NCBI GenBank assembly: GCA_900555225.1
Contig: USKL01000048.1
Coordinates: 1-9,020 of the forward strand
Length of the DNA stretch: 9,020 nucleotides
Direction: 5' to 3'
DNA from: an uncultured Collinsella sp.
Lineage (GTDB): Bacteria > Actinomycetota > Coriobacteriia > Coriobacteriales > Coriobacteriaceae
A model generated the notes under the pieces. The model had not been told where the DNA came from. It saw only the letters and a program-made list of their open reading frames with translations, and searched no databases. Both the position numbers and the translations under genes were made by a program. Below, in pieces: positions 1-8,293 of the stretch (its first letter is position 1; each line of letters starts with the position of its first letter).

Positions 1-2918
1 CCCGGGAACATAAAGTACGCGTAGGCCTGCGTGGCAGAGCGGCCCACACGGCCCTTGAGCTGGTAGAGCTGCGCCAGGCCCAGGCGCTGCGAGTCCTCGA
101 TGATGAGCGTGTTGGCGGTCGCGTTGTCGATGCCGCTTTCCACGATGGTCGTGGCAATAAGCACGTCAATCTTCTTGGTCGCGAACTCGATCATCACGTC
201 CTCGACCTCGCGCGGGCTCATCTTGCCGTGCGCCACGCCCACGCGCGCCTCGGGCGCGGCCTCGTGCACGCGCGCCACGGCATCGTCGATGGTCTTGACG
301 CGGTTGGACACGTAGTAAACCTGACCGCCGCGGCCCACCTCCAGGCGAATCGCTGCGCTCACCACATCGGGGTCGTACTCCCCCACGTGCACGATCACGG
401 GACGACGCCCGGTCGGCGGCGTGGTGATTAGGCTCATGTCGCGCACGCCGCTCGTGGCCATCTGCATGGTTCGCGGAATAGGCGTTGCCGAAAGCGTGAG
501 CACGTCAATCTGCTCGCGCAGGTTCTTGAGCTGCTCCTTGTGCTGCACGCCAAAGCGCTGCTCCTCGTCGATGATCACCATGCCCAGGTTCTTGGGGTTC
601 ACGTCGGCAGAAAGCAAGCGGTGCGTGCCGATGAGCACATCAATCGTGCCCTCGGCAAACGCCTTGAGCGCGCGCTTCTGCTGCGCCGGGGTGCGGAAGC
701 GGCTGAGCACTTCGACCTCGAGGCCAAACGGGGCAAAGCGCTCAAAGAACGTCTCGTAGTGCTGCTGGGCCAGAATAGTCGTGGGACAGAGCACCATGAC
801 CTGGCGGCCGGAGTCAACGCACTTAAACGCCGCGCGCAGGGCAACCTCGGTCTTGCCGAAACCCACGTCGCCGCACAGCAGGCGGTCCATGGGCTTGGGC
901 GCCTCCATGTCGGCCTTGATATCGGCGATAGCCTCCAGCTGGTCGCGCGTCTCGTCGTAGGGGAAGCTCTCCTCCATCTCGATCTGCTCGGGCGTGTCGG
1001 GCGGGCAGGCGATACCGGTAATCGACGAGCGGCGCGTATACAGGTCGACCAGGTCAAACGCCAGCTTTTTGGCGTTCTTGCGTGCCTTGTTGGTGGCACG
1101 CGTCCAGTCGGCGGTATTGAGCCTGGTCAGGCGCGGCTTGTCGCCGTCGGGGCCAACATAGCGTGTGATGCGGTCGACCTGCTCGAGCGGCACGTAGAGC
1201 TTGTCGCCGTCGGCATATTCCAGCAAAAAGTAGTCGCGCTCCTTGCCGCCCACTTCCTGGCGCGCGATCTCGCTAAAGAGCGCGATGCCGTGGGTAGCGT
1301 GCACCACGTAGTCGCCCGGCTTAAACGGGAAGGTGATCTGCGTGATGTCAACCTTGCGGCGGCTGCGCGCGCGGTTGGCATCCATGCGGGCGTTGAGGTC
1401 GGCGATCGAGAACACGGCCAGGTTGGCATCGGGCACCACCACGCCCTGCGGCAGAGCGGCATCGACAAAGGTCACGCGTCCGCGCGAGATGGTGGGCACG
1501 GCGGCGCCGGCGACAGCCTGCGCGGCACCCGCCTCGAGCGAGCGGGCGTTGAGCGCGTCGGCCTTACGCTCGCGAATGGAAGCATGGGCCTCCTGGCGTG
1601 CGGCACGGTCGGCGGAATCCGCCGCTGTCACGCGCACGCGGTCGCCGATAGCGCCGACATTTTCGGGCGCCGCGGTCAGCGATTCCTCAAAGGTAATGCC
1701 CTCGTCGCCAAAGGTGAGCTCCATCGACTCGCGCGCGCCGCGGTCGGGAATGGCAAACACGCAGGCATAGCGCTTGCCCACGACTTCCTGGATGCGCGTC
1801 ATAAAACGGTTGTCCGAGCCTGCGATGGCCGGCTGCTCAATCTTGAGCTCGGCCGTCACCGCACCGCCGGCACGGATGAGGCTCACATAGTTCAGGCGCT
1901 GCTGGGCACCAAAATCGAGCTGCTGGGCACGTACATACAGGCCATCCAGTCGGTCAATCCCCGCCTCGCCGGCACGGGCCTCGATATCCTCGTAGGCACG
2001 CAGGCAGTCGTCGAACAGCGAGCGCGGCTCGGACAGCACCACGAGTGCCTTGCCGCTCACATGCGACAGCGGGCTCACGGTCTGGCCGTACATCACCGGC
2101 AAAAAGCGGTCGAGCTCAGGCGTGACGATGCGCGCATCCACCATCTCGAGCAGCGCCGCCAACTTGCTGTCGTCCTGGCTGGCGCGGTAGAGCGCCACAT
2201 GCATGTTGTGGACGGCCTCGTCGGTAAGCGCCAGCTCGCGACAGGGGAAGATCTCGATGCTATCCTCGTTGCCGATGGTCTGCCCCGTGGAGCTCACCAT
2301 GCGGCGGATGCGATCGATCTCGTCGCCAAAGAACTCAATGCGCACGGGCGCCTTTTCCTGCGCGGGAAACACCTCGACGGTGTCGCCGTGAACGCGGAAC
2401 AGACCGGGCGCATCAGCGGCACCGGCATTGGTGTAGCCCATGCCCACCAGGCGCTGCGGCACCTCGTCAAAAGGAATCTCCTCGCCCACCGCAAAAGTGG
2501 TGGACTCCCAATAGCGACTCTCGACCGGCGGCACGCAGCGCAGCAGCGCACGGGCCGAGGCAACCATGATACAGTTGTCCCCGCGCACGATGCGCCCCAG
2601 AGCCTCGCAGCGCTGCGCCACCACGGCATCGTCGGGCGCCTGCTCGCGCCACGGATAGTCCTTGCGCTCGGGAAAACGGCACACGTGCGCCAGGCCCACG
2701 TAGGCGGCAAGGCTGCACGCGGCGCGATCGGCCGCATCCTCGCCACTCACAATGTAGACCGTCGGACGCGGACGGCGCGCAAACTGGGCGGCCGCCATAA
2801 GCGTGCGGCCCGACTGCGACACGGCCAGCGTCACGTCCTCGCCGGCATCGAGTCCGGCCTCGACGGTCTGCAGCGCCTCGGCAGTGTAGAGCTGCGCGGC
2901 TATACGGTGAATGAGCAT
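1..2918 (-). CDS. mfd: Transcription-repair coupling factor Mfd (partial, C-terminus beyond window)
   Basis: Mfd is a cytoplasmic ATP-dependent DNA translocase that pushes stalled RNA polymerase off damaged DNA and recruits UvrA for nucleotide excision repair. The frame is open for 972 codons from ATG 2918 to the window edge, against about 1150-1200 residues for the family, so roughly 200 residues (end of the TRG region and the D7 domain) are missing. Visible in order: an N-terminal UvrB-like region to about residue 340, with ESRYWEST and the VHGDTVEVFP stretch; the RNA-polymerase-interacting domain beginning near GDYVVHATHGIALF (about 535); Walker A GDVGFGKTE (683-691, K689); DEEQ box (784-787); SATPIPRT; and motif VI GRVGRS near 956-961. 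The start is supported by GGAGGA at 2924-2929, five bases upstream. It lies downstream of nth on the same strand. I see no missing motif or frameshift. Confidence 0.98.
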   Translation of the reverse strand, partial: MLIHRIAAQLYTAEALQTVEAGLDAGEDVTLAVSQSGRTLMAAAQFARRPRPTVYIVSGEDAADRAACSLAAYVGLAHVCRFPERKDYPWREQAPDDAVVAQRCEALGRIVRGDNCIMVASARALLRCVPPVESRYWESTTFAVGEEIPFDEVPQRLVGMGYTNAGAADAPGLFRVHGDTVEVFPAQEKAPVRIEFFGDEIDRIRRMVSSTGQTIGNEDSIEIFPCRELALTDEAVHNMHVALYRASQDDSKLAALLEMVDARIVTPELDRFLPVMYGQTVSPLSHVSGKALVVLSEPRSLFDDCLRAYEDIEARAGEAGIDRLDGLYVRAQQLDFGAQQRLNYVSLIRAGGAVTAELKIEQPAIAGSDNRFMTRIQEVVGKRYACVFAIPDRGARESMELTFGDEGITFEESLTAAPENVGAIGDRVRVTAADSADRAARQEAHASIRERKADALNARSLEAGAAQAVAGAAVPTISRGRVTFVDAALPQGVVVPDANLAVFSIADLNARMDANRARSRRKVDITQITFPFKPGDYVVHATHGIALFSEIARQEVGGKERDYFLLEYADGDKLYVPLEQVDRITRYVGPDGDKPRLTRLNTADWTRATNKARKNAKKLAFDLVDLYTRRSSITGIACPPDTPEQIEMEESFPYDETRDQLEAIADIKADMEAPKPMDRLLCGDVGFGKTEVALRAAFKCVDSGRQVMVLCPTTILAQQHYETFFERFAPFGLEVEVLSRFRTPAQQKRALKAFAEGTIDVLIGTHRLLSADVNPKNLGMVIIDEEQRFGVQHKEQLKNLREQIDVLTLSATPIPRTMQMATSGVRDMSLITTPPTGRRPVIVHVGEYDPDVVSAAIRLEVGRGGQVYYVSNRVKTIDDAVARVHEAAPEARVGVAHGKMSPREVEDVMIEFATKKIDVLIATTIVESGIDNATANTLIIEDSQRLGLAQLYQLKGRVGRSATQAYAYFMFP

Positions 2919-2943
2919 GCTGTTCCTCCGGCATCGCAACGCC

Positions 2944-2971
2944 AAAAGCCCGCCGGGGCAAGCTCGGCGGG
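2944..2971 (-). terminator. Terminator-like hairpin just ahead of mfd
   Basis: On the minus strand a 7-bp perfect GC stem (CCCGCCG / CGGCGGG, arms 2965-2971 and 2949-2955) with a 9-base loop is followed by CTTTTGG. This is a plausible intrinsic terminator with a short U run. It ends only about 25 bases before the mfd ATG, leaving no room for a promoter in between. It must therefore be leaky, regulatory, or a hairpin in the mfd leader rather than a simple end to nth transcription. Confidence 0.5.
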
Positions 2972-3045
2972 TCGTACGTCAAATACATTGTCTGTCATGG
3001 TAGCGCATGGAGAGGACTCCGGCTCAAGGGCAAACCCAGCCCCGC

Positions 3046-3070
3046 AAAAAACGCCAGACGAAGATGCGTT
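3046..3070 (-). terminator. Possible weak intrinsic terminator after nth
   Basis: Six bases after the nth stop codon the minus strand shows AACGC (3066-3070), an 11-base loop, then GCGTT running into a six-T tract (3046-3051). The stem is only 5 bp, so this is a weak candidate supported mainly by its position and the T run. Confidence 0.35.
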
Positions 3071-3075
3071 CCGCC

Positions 3076-3741
3076 CTATCCCGCTACGCGCACGCTGGGG
3101 CACAAATCTGCCAGCGGACACTCGTCACACTTGGGCTTGCGGGCATCGCAGATCTCGCGACCAAAGGTGATCCACTGATGGTTGACCGACTCCCAATACT
3201 CGTGCGGCAAAATCTTGAGCAGATCCTGCTCGGTCTTGAGCGGCTCCTTGGCATGCGTCTTGGGACTCAGCATCAGGCGGTGCGCAATGCGGTTGACGTG
3301 CGTGTCCACCGCAATGCCCTCCACGATGCCATACCCCACGTTGAGCACGATGTTCGCCGTCTTGCGTCCCACGCCCGGCAGCTTCACGAGTTCCTTCATG
3401 TCGGCCGGCACCTCGCCGCCATAGTCGGCGACGATCATCTGCGCGGCCTCGACGGCATGCTTGGCTTTGCTCTTGTAGAAGCCGAGTGACTTGATAGTGT
3501 CTGCCACGTCAGCCACGCTCGCCCCGGCCATGGCCTCGGGCGTGGGCCACTGGGCAAACAGCCGCGGCGTCACCTTGTTGACCTGTGCATCGGTCGTTTG
3601 CGCCGAAAGCAGCACCGCGATCAGCAGGCGGAAGGGATTCTCGTGGTCCAAAAAGCACTCGACCGGACCATAGCGACGGTTGAGGCGCTCACACACCTCG
3701 ATGGCGCGCTCGCGCTTGGCGGCATTGGTCTCGCGTGGCAT
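3076..3741 (-). CDS. nth: Endonuclease III (Nth), base excision repair
   Basis: Bifunctional DNA glycosylase/AP lyase that removes oxidised pyrimidines and nicks the abasic site. The 221-residue product is close to the usual family length. It contains the helix-hairpin-helix LPGVGRKTAN (121-130) with the catalytic lysine K127, the catalytic aspartate in VDTHV (D146), and a C-terminal [4Fe-4S] motif C198-x6-C205-x2-C208-x5-C214. The N-terminal NPFRLLIAVLLSAQTTD stretch is also typical. I chose ATG 3741 because GAGGAG sits five bases upstream. A GTG at 3765 would add eight residues but would place that ribosome binding site inside the gene. It follows the ABC exporter gene by 63 bases with no clear terminator between, so co-transcription is possible. 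mfd follows 157 bases downstream. Confidence 0.97.
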   Translation of the reverse strand: MPRETNAAKRERAIEVCERLNRRYGPVECFLDHENPFRLLIAVLLSAQTTDAQVNKVTPRLFAQWPTPEAMAGASVADVADTIKSLGFYKSKAKHAVEAAQMIVADYGGEVPADMKELVKLPGVGRKTANIVLNVGYGIVEGIAVDTHVNRIAHRLMLSPKTHAKEPLKTEQDLLKILPHEYWESVNHQWITFGREICDARKPKCDECPLADLCPSVRVAG

Positions 3742-3776
3742 AACGACTCCTCGGCTCAGCGGCACAATAAACTTAT

Positions 3777-3791
3777 GGGCACAATTGTCCC
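3777..3791. promoter_or_regulatory. Palindrome in the exporter-nth gap
   Basis: A perfect 8-bp palindrome ACAATTGT (3781-3788) is flanked by GGGC and CCC, giving an almost symmetric 15-base element in the 63-base gap between the ABC exporter gene and nth. It could be a protein-binding site for nth control. No convincing -35/-10 pair was found near it, and there is no U run to make it a terminator. Confidence 0.25.
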
Positions 3792-3804
3792 ACGTCCGAG
3801 ACGC

Positions 3805-5607
<1,803 letters not shown>

Positions 5608-5641
5608 GGGCTTCCTTTCGCGTCTGATAGGGCGAAACGCC

Positions 5642-5672
5642 ATTGTTGCACATTGGAGCACACTCCAGACAA
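5642..5672 (-). promoter_or_regulatory. Putative promoter with MerR-like dyad for the ABC exporter
   Basis: Reading the minus strand, TTGTCT (5667-5672, 4 of 6 matches to the -35 consensus) is followed by a 19-bp spacer and AACAAT (5642-5647, 4 of 6 to the -10). The spacer carries the dyad TGGAG-TGTG-CTCCA (5654-5667), overlapping the -35 by one base. A 19-20 bp spacer holding a GGAGT/ACTCC-like dyad is characteristic of promoters controlled by MerR-family regulators. The -10 lies 34 bases before the exporter start codon and downstream of the rmuC terminator, the right place for a promoter. The dyad centre is about two bases nearer the -35 than in merT or zntA promoters, which weakens the assignment. 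Confidence 0.4.
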
Positions 5673-5682
5673 GTGCGATACG

Positions 5683-5723
5683 AAAAGCGGTGGGGCGCCC
5701 GCGTTTACGCCGGCGCCCCACCG
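5683..5723 (-). terminator. Strong intrinsic terminator after rmuC
   Basis: A perfect 12-bp stem CGGTGGGGCGCC / GGCGCCCCACCG (5688-5699 with 5712-5723) is extended inside the loop by a GCG/CGC pairing over TTTA after one C-C mismatch. On the minus strand it is followed by CTTTT (5683-5687). It begins 11 bases after the rmuC stop codon and should separate rmuC transcription from the ABC exporter gene. Confidence 0.85.
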
Positions 5724-5734
5724 TCTTGTTGCAA

Positions 5735-7090
5735 TTAGCCTTCGTCTTCTTGGTCTGTGAGAAGGTCCGCGGGCGTGAGTCCCAAGATCTCATCGGCTTG
5801 GTCGGCATCTTCCAGCGCGTCGATGTCCTTGAGCTTGCGCTCCATAACGTTGGTGCGCGTGGTGATGATGCCCTCGACCGTTTTGCCCGCGGTCTCAATC
5901 TGCTGCTGGGCGCGGCGCAGCGCCTTTTGATAGCGCGGCAGCTCGGCCTTGACGGCGGAGAGCACGCGCAGCACGTCGTCGGTACGTTTTTGCAACTTAA
6001 ACGTCTGATAGCTCATCTGCAAGCTGTTGAGGATGGCCGCCATGGTGCTGGGACCGGCAACGTTGACGTGATAGTCGCGGCCCAGGGTCTCGATAAGCCC
6101 GGGGCGGCTGACGACCTCGGCGTACAGTCCCTCAAACGGAACGAACATGATGCCAAAGTTGGTCGTTGCCGGCACACTCAGGTACTTTTCGCAGATGTCC
6201 TTGGCCTCGCGCTTGACCATGGTGTCGAGCGTCTTGCGCGCAGCCGCCACGGTCTCCGCATCGCCCGACTCCTGCGCGTCGAGCAGGTGCTCGTACGCGT
6301 CGCCCGGAAACTTGGAGTCAATCGGCAGCAGCACGGGGTCGCCCTCGTCCACCGGCAGCTTGACGGCAAACTCAACACGCTCCGAGGCTCCGGGCCTGGT
6401 GGCAACGTTTTCCAGATACTGGTCGGGTGTGAGGATGTCCGTCAGGATCGCACCCAGCTGCACCTCGCCCAAAATACCGCGCGCCTTCACATTGCCCAGC
6501 ACGCGCTTAAGATCGCCCACGCCGGTGGCGATGGATTGCATGTCGCCCAGGCCCTTGTACACGGCCTCGAGCTGGTCGCTCACCTGCTTAAACGATGCCG
6601 ACAGGCGATCGTTGAGCGTGCGGGAGAGCTTCTCGTCCACCGTCGCGCGCATCTGATCGAGTTGCACGTTGTTGTCTTTGCGGATAGCACCCAGCTGGGC
6701 ATCGACCGTCTCGCGCACCTTGTCCAGGCGGTGCTCGATGCCCTCGCGGTTGGCACCGAGCTGTTGGGCCGTCTCGCGGCGCAGGTCATCCATCCGGTCA
6801 CCAGCTTGCGAAAACTCACGTGCGATGCTCAGGTAACGTTGCTGCTCCACGGCCGCATCTGTCGTCTGCTGCTGCGCGATGGCATTGGCCGTGCGGCGAG
6901 TTTCGGCCAGCGCGACGTTCAGGGCATCGAGCGCGTTGTTGGCCTGCTCGAGTGCTGCCAGCGTTTCCGCGCTACTGTCGCCACGCTCCCGCAACTCGGC
7001 ACGCAGGCTCTTGAGTTGGAGGGCGCAAGCCACAGCAACCCCCACCGCCACCAAGGCGATCACAACAAGCACGATATCAATAGCAGACAT
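5735..7090 (-). CDS. rmuC: RmuC family protein (DNA recombination-limiting)
   Basis: RmuC proteins are membrane-anchored, coiled-coil proteins with a predicted PD-(D/E)XK-like nuclease fold; in E. coli rmuC affects inversion at short inverted repeats. This 451-residue product has one N-terminal membrane segment (about 4-24), a long Ala/Gln/Glu-rich coiled-coil stretch (about 28-190), then the family core: NVKARGILGEVQLGAIL (200-216), VEFAVKLP (239-246), LPIDSKFPGD (255-264, candidate catalytic D258/K260), FGIMFVPFEGLYAEV (312-326) and GPSTMAAILNSLQMSYQTF (346-364). An acidic C-terminal tail ends in QEDEG. ATG 7090 is preceded by GGCGGAG at short spacing. It lies 51 bases downstream of the HTH gene without an obvious terminator or a clear promoter, so readthrough from the upstream pair is possible. 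Confidence 0.95.
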   Translation of the reverse strand: MSAIDIVLVVIALVAVGVAVACALQLKSLRAELRERGDSSAETLAALEQANNALDALNVALAETRRTANAIAQQQTTDAAVEQQRYLSIAREFSQAGDRMDDLRRETAQQLGANREGIEHRLDKVRETVDAQLGAIRKDNNVQLDQMRATVDEKLSRTLNDRLSASFKQVSDQLEAVYKGLGDMQSIATGVGDLKRVLGNVKARGILGEVQLGAILTDILTPDQYLENVATRPGASERVEFAVKLPVDEGDPVLLPIDSKFPGDAYEHLLDAQESGDAETVAAARKTLDTMVKREAKDICEKYLSVPATTNFGIMFVPFEGLYAEVVSRPGLIETLGRDYHVNVAGPSTMAAILNSLQMSYQTFKLQKRTDDVLRVLSAVKAELPRYQKALRRAQQQIETAGKTVEGIITTRTNVMERKLKDIDALEDADQADEILGLTPADLLTDQEDEG

Positions 7091-7141
7091 AGACTCCGCC
7101 CAACAAACTCAATCGGTCATCAATCAAAACCGCGATCAATC

Positions 7142-7705
7142 TTACCCCGCCACACACACCGGGCGCCCGGCCCCTTCTTGGGCGCCCCTCTCCTCCGCAT
7201 ATTCCATAATGCGGCGCGCCGTTTTCCTGCTCACCTTTGAGTCATCGCCAGCCAAGTATGCGTATACGTTTCCTTTATTCAGGCGCAGAGCACGGCAGAG
7301 GCCATAGCGCGTTACGCCCGATTCCTCCAATGCTTCCAGCGTTTTCTTTCTCATCAGGGCGTTCACCCTTCTATCGGCCGCCGGCTTTTCCTTCACCGCT
7401 CTATACGCACGCCAAACGTTGGCATAACGATTAGGGAGCTCACTTTTGGCGCATAGAGACGCCATGCTACCCGCTTGACCGTACAAGGATAAAACGTCTC
7501 GGTAATCCCGTTCCATCCACGAGCCCTCGGATAAACCCAGAATGTATTCGGCTTTTCCTTGCGCCAAAGCGAGCAAAAACAGAGGCTCCGCCACGCGCGG
7601 CGCATCCGTCATCGCCTGCTCAACCAATTTTCTAAAACTCAGCGACTGCTGTCCGGATAGCTCTCGGCAATAGCCTTTTAAGAATCCCTCAAAAGTCAGA
7701 TTCAA
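7142..7705 (-). CDS. Helix-turn-helix protein paired with nucleotidyltransferase (probable antitoxin/regulator)
   Basis: A 187-residue protein starting at TTG 7705. The N-terminal two thirds are helical and of no motif I can name (FLKGYCRELSGQQSLSFRKL near the start, PLFLLALAQGKAEYIL at 41-56). Residues 131-170 look like a helix-turn-helix: VTRYGLCRALRLNKGNVYAY followed by SKVSRKTARRIMEY, an XRE-like pattern. It overlaps the upstream nucleotidyltransferase gene by four bases (TTGA), and the full Shine-Dalgarno AAAGGAGGTG precedes it, so the two are surely translated together. By analogy with paired nucleotidyltransferase/HTH modules it may be the antitoxin and autorepressor. The last ~14 residues (GAQEGAGRPVCVAG) are Gly/Ala-rich, encoded by very GC-rich DNA, and may be a non-native tail. 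The exact family is not identified. Confidence 0.7.
   Translation of the reverse strand: MNLTFEGFLKGYCRELSGQQSLSFRKLVEQAMTDAPRVAEPLFLLALAQGKAEYILGLSEGSWMERDYRDVLSLYGQAGSMASLCAKSELPNRYANVWRAYRAVKEKPAADRRVNALMRKKTLEALEESGVTRYGLCRALRLNKGNVYAYLAGDDSKVSRKTARRIMEYAEERGAQEGAGRPVCVAG
7161..7187. repeat. GGGCGCCC inverted repeat at the 3' end of the HTH gene
   Basis: Two copies of the self-complementary octamer GGGCGCCC (7161-7168 and 7180-7187) are separated by 11 bases and can form an 8-bp hairpin on either strand. It lies inside the final codons of the HTH gene. Neither side carries a U run, so it is not a standard intrinsic terminator. It stands out against the lower-GC gene around it. Confidence 0.45.
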
Positions 7706-8232
7706 CCGAGCACCTCCTTTTTGTATTGCCTGTATGCGCAGACCATCTCTTGATAACTCCGCTCCGAAGGCGAAGACGCCAGCGCCTCACCCTCGTCGAA
7801 TATAAGCCGTTCGAGCAGATCCCAATCAAGTCGGTCGATAAACGCTCGACTATGGAGGTCGACGATGTCGTTCGGACGATAGGCATAAAGCTTCATCACC
7901 GCCAGGTCCTCCAAAGATGGCGTAAAGTACCTAATAAAACGCGCCCCAATATCCAAGGGGATCAAACGATCTTCGTAATTGAATGGCATCTGATTACAAT
8001 ATGCCACCGCCATACCATTCACCTCGGGGTATCGAGCTATGATCTCGCGGAGGCACCTGTCTGCCTCAAACACATCGATGTCATGTGTAACCGAACGATT
8101 CGTCACATCGTTTAGCATGAAGGCGCTTCCTCCCACCAATACAACGCTCGGCCTGTCGTCTCTTGGACCTATTTCCAGCTCTGCCTCTTCGTCAATGCCC
8201 AACAGAGTCTGCTCTAAATCCTGCTTATACAT
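7702..8232 (-). CDS. AbiEii/DUF6036-like nucleotidyltransferase (possible toxin)
   Basis: A 176-residue protein with the signature of a minimal DNA polymerase-beta-type nucleotidyltransferase: VVLVGGSAFML (30-40) followed by THDIDVF, giving the GS...DxD metal-binding pattern (G35-S36, D51, D53), a possible third acidic residue at D94 in IPLDIG, and the downstream SLEDLAVMKLYAYRPNDIVDL region (106-126), whose K/R/D pattern resembles AbiEii and DUF6036 proteins. In this superfamily some members are toxins that modify tRNA or other targets, and others modify partner proteins; the target here is unknown. The start at ATG 8232 is preceded by AGGA at usable spacing. The HTH gene follows with a 4-bp overlap, the reverse of the AbiEi-AbiEii order. 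GC content is clearly lower than in the flanking rmuC, suggesting acquisition. Confidence 0.75.
   Translation of the reverse strand: MYKQDLEQTLLGIDEEAELEIGPRDDRPSVVLVGGSAFMLNDVTNRSVTHDIDVFEADRCLREIIARYPEVNGMAVAYCNQMPFNYEDRLIPLDIGARFIRYFTPSLEDLAVMKLYAYRPNDIVDLHSRAFIDRLDWDLLERLIFDEGEALASSPSERSYQEMVCAYRQYKKEVLG
7711..7720 (-). promoter_or_regulatory. Full-strength Shine-Dalgarno for the TTG-started HTH gene
   Basis: The minus strand reads AAAGGAGGTG, a ten-base match to the complement of the 16S rRNA 3' end, followed by five bases and TTG. It is embedded in the last codons of the nucleotidyltransferase gene (KKEVLG) and decides the start of the HTH gene at TTG 7705. Confidence 0.8.
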
Positions 8233-8240
8233 ATCAAATC

Positions 8241-8269
8241 CTATTATTATTCATCTTCAATAATACTAT
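8241..8269. promoter_or_regulatory. AT-rich inverted repeat, candidate operator of the nucleotidyltransferase/HTH pair
   Basis: On the plus strand CTATTATTATT (8241-8251) and AATAATACTAT (8259-8269) form an inverted repeat matching at 9 of 11 positions around a 7-base centre. It lies 8-37 bases upstream of the nucleotidyltransferase start, in the only markedly AT-rich stretch of the window, where a -10 element such as ATAATA or TAGTAT could lie. Autorepression by the HTH partner at this site would fit toxin-antitoxin practice, but no clean -35 was found. Confidence 0.4.
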
Positions 8270-8293
8270 TCAGTCGCACGATAGGGCCCGTAA

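Noticed and set aside
540..3170. 876-codon open frame on the plus strand
   Set aside because: It is antisense to mfd, which has all its helicase and RNA-polymerase-binding motifs on the minus strand. The plus-strand translation is Arg/His/Ala-rich with no domain, as expected for a high-GC shadow frame.
3742..3765. GTG start for nth at 3765
   Set aside because: The GAGGAG binding site lies between this GTG and ATG 3741, and the added residues are not part of the family.
5608..5898. 97-residue N-terminal extension of the ABC exporter
   Set aside because: The extension would cross the strong rmuC terminator and overlap the rmuC 3' end in another frame. A good ribosome binding site precedes ATG 5607, and the protein from there has the normal family length.
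7091..7141. Promoter for rmuC in the short gap
   Set aside because: TTGATC and TTGATT hexamers occur, but none is followed at 16-19 bases by an acceptable -10 element.
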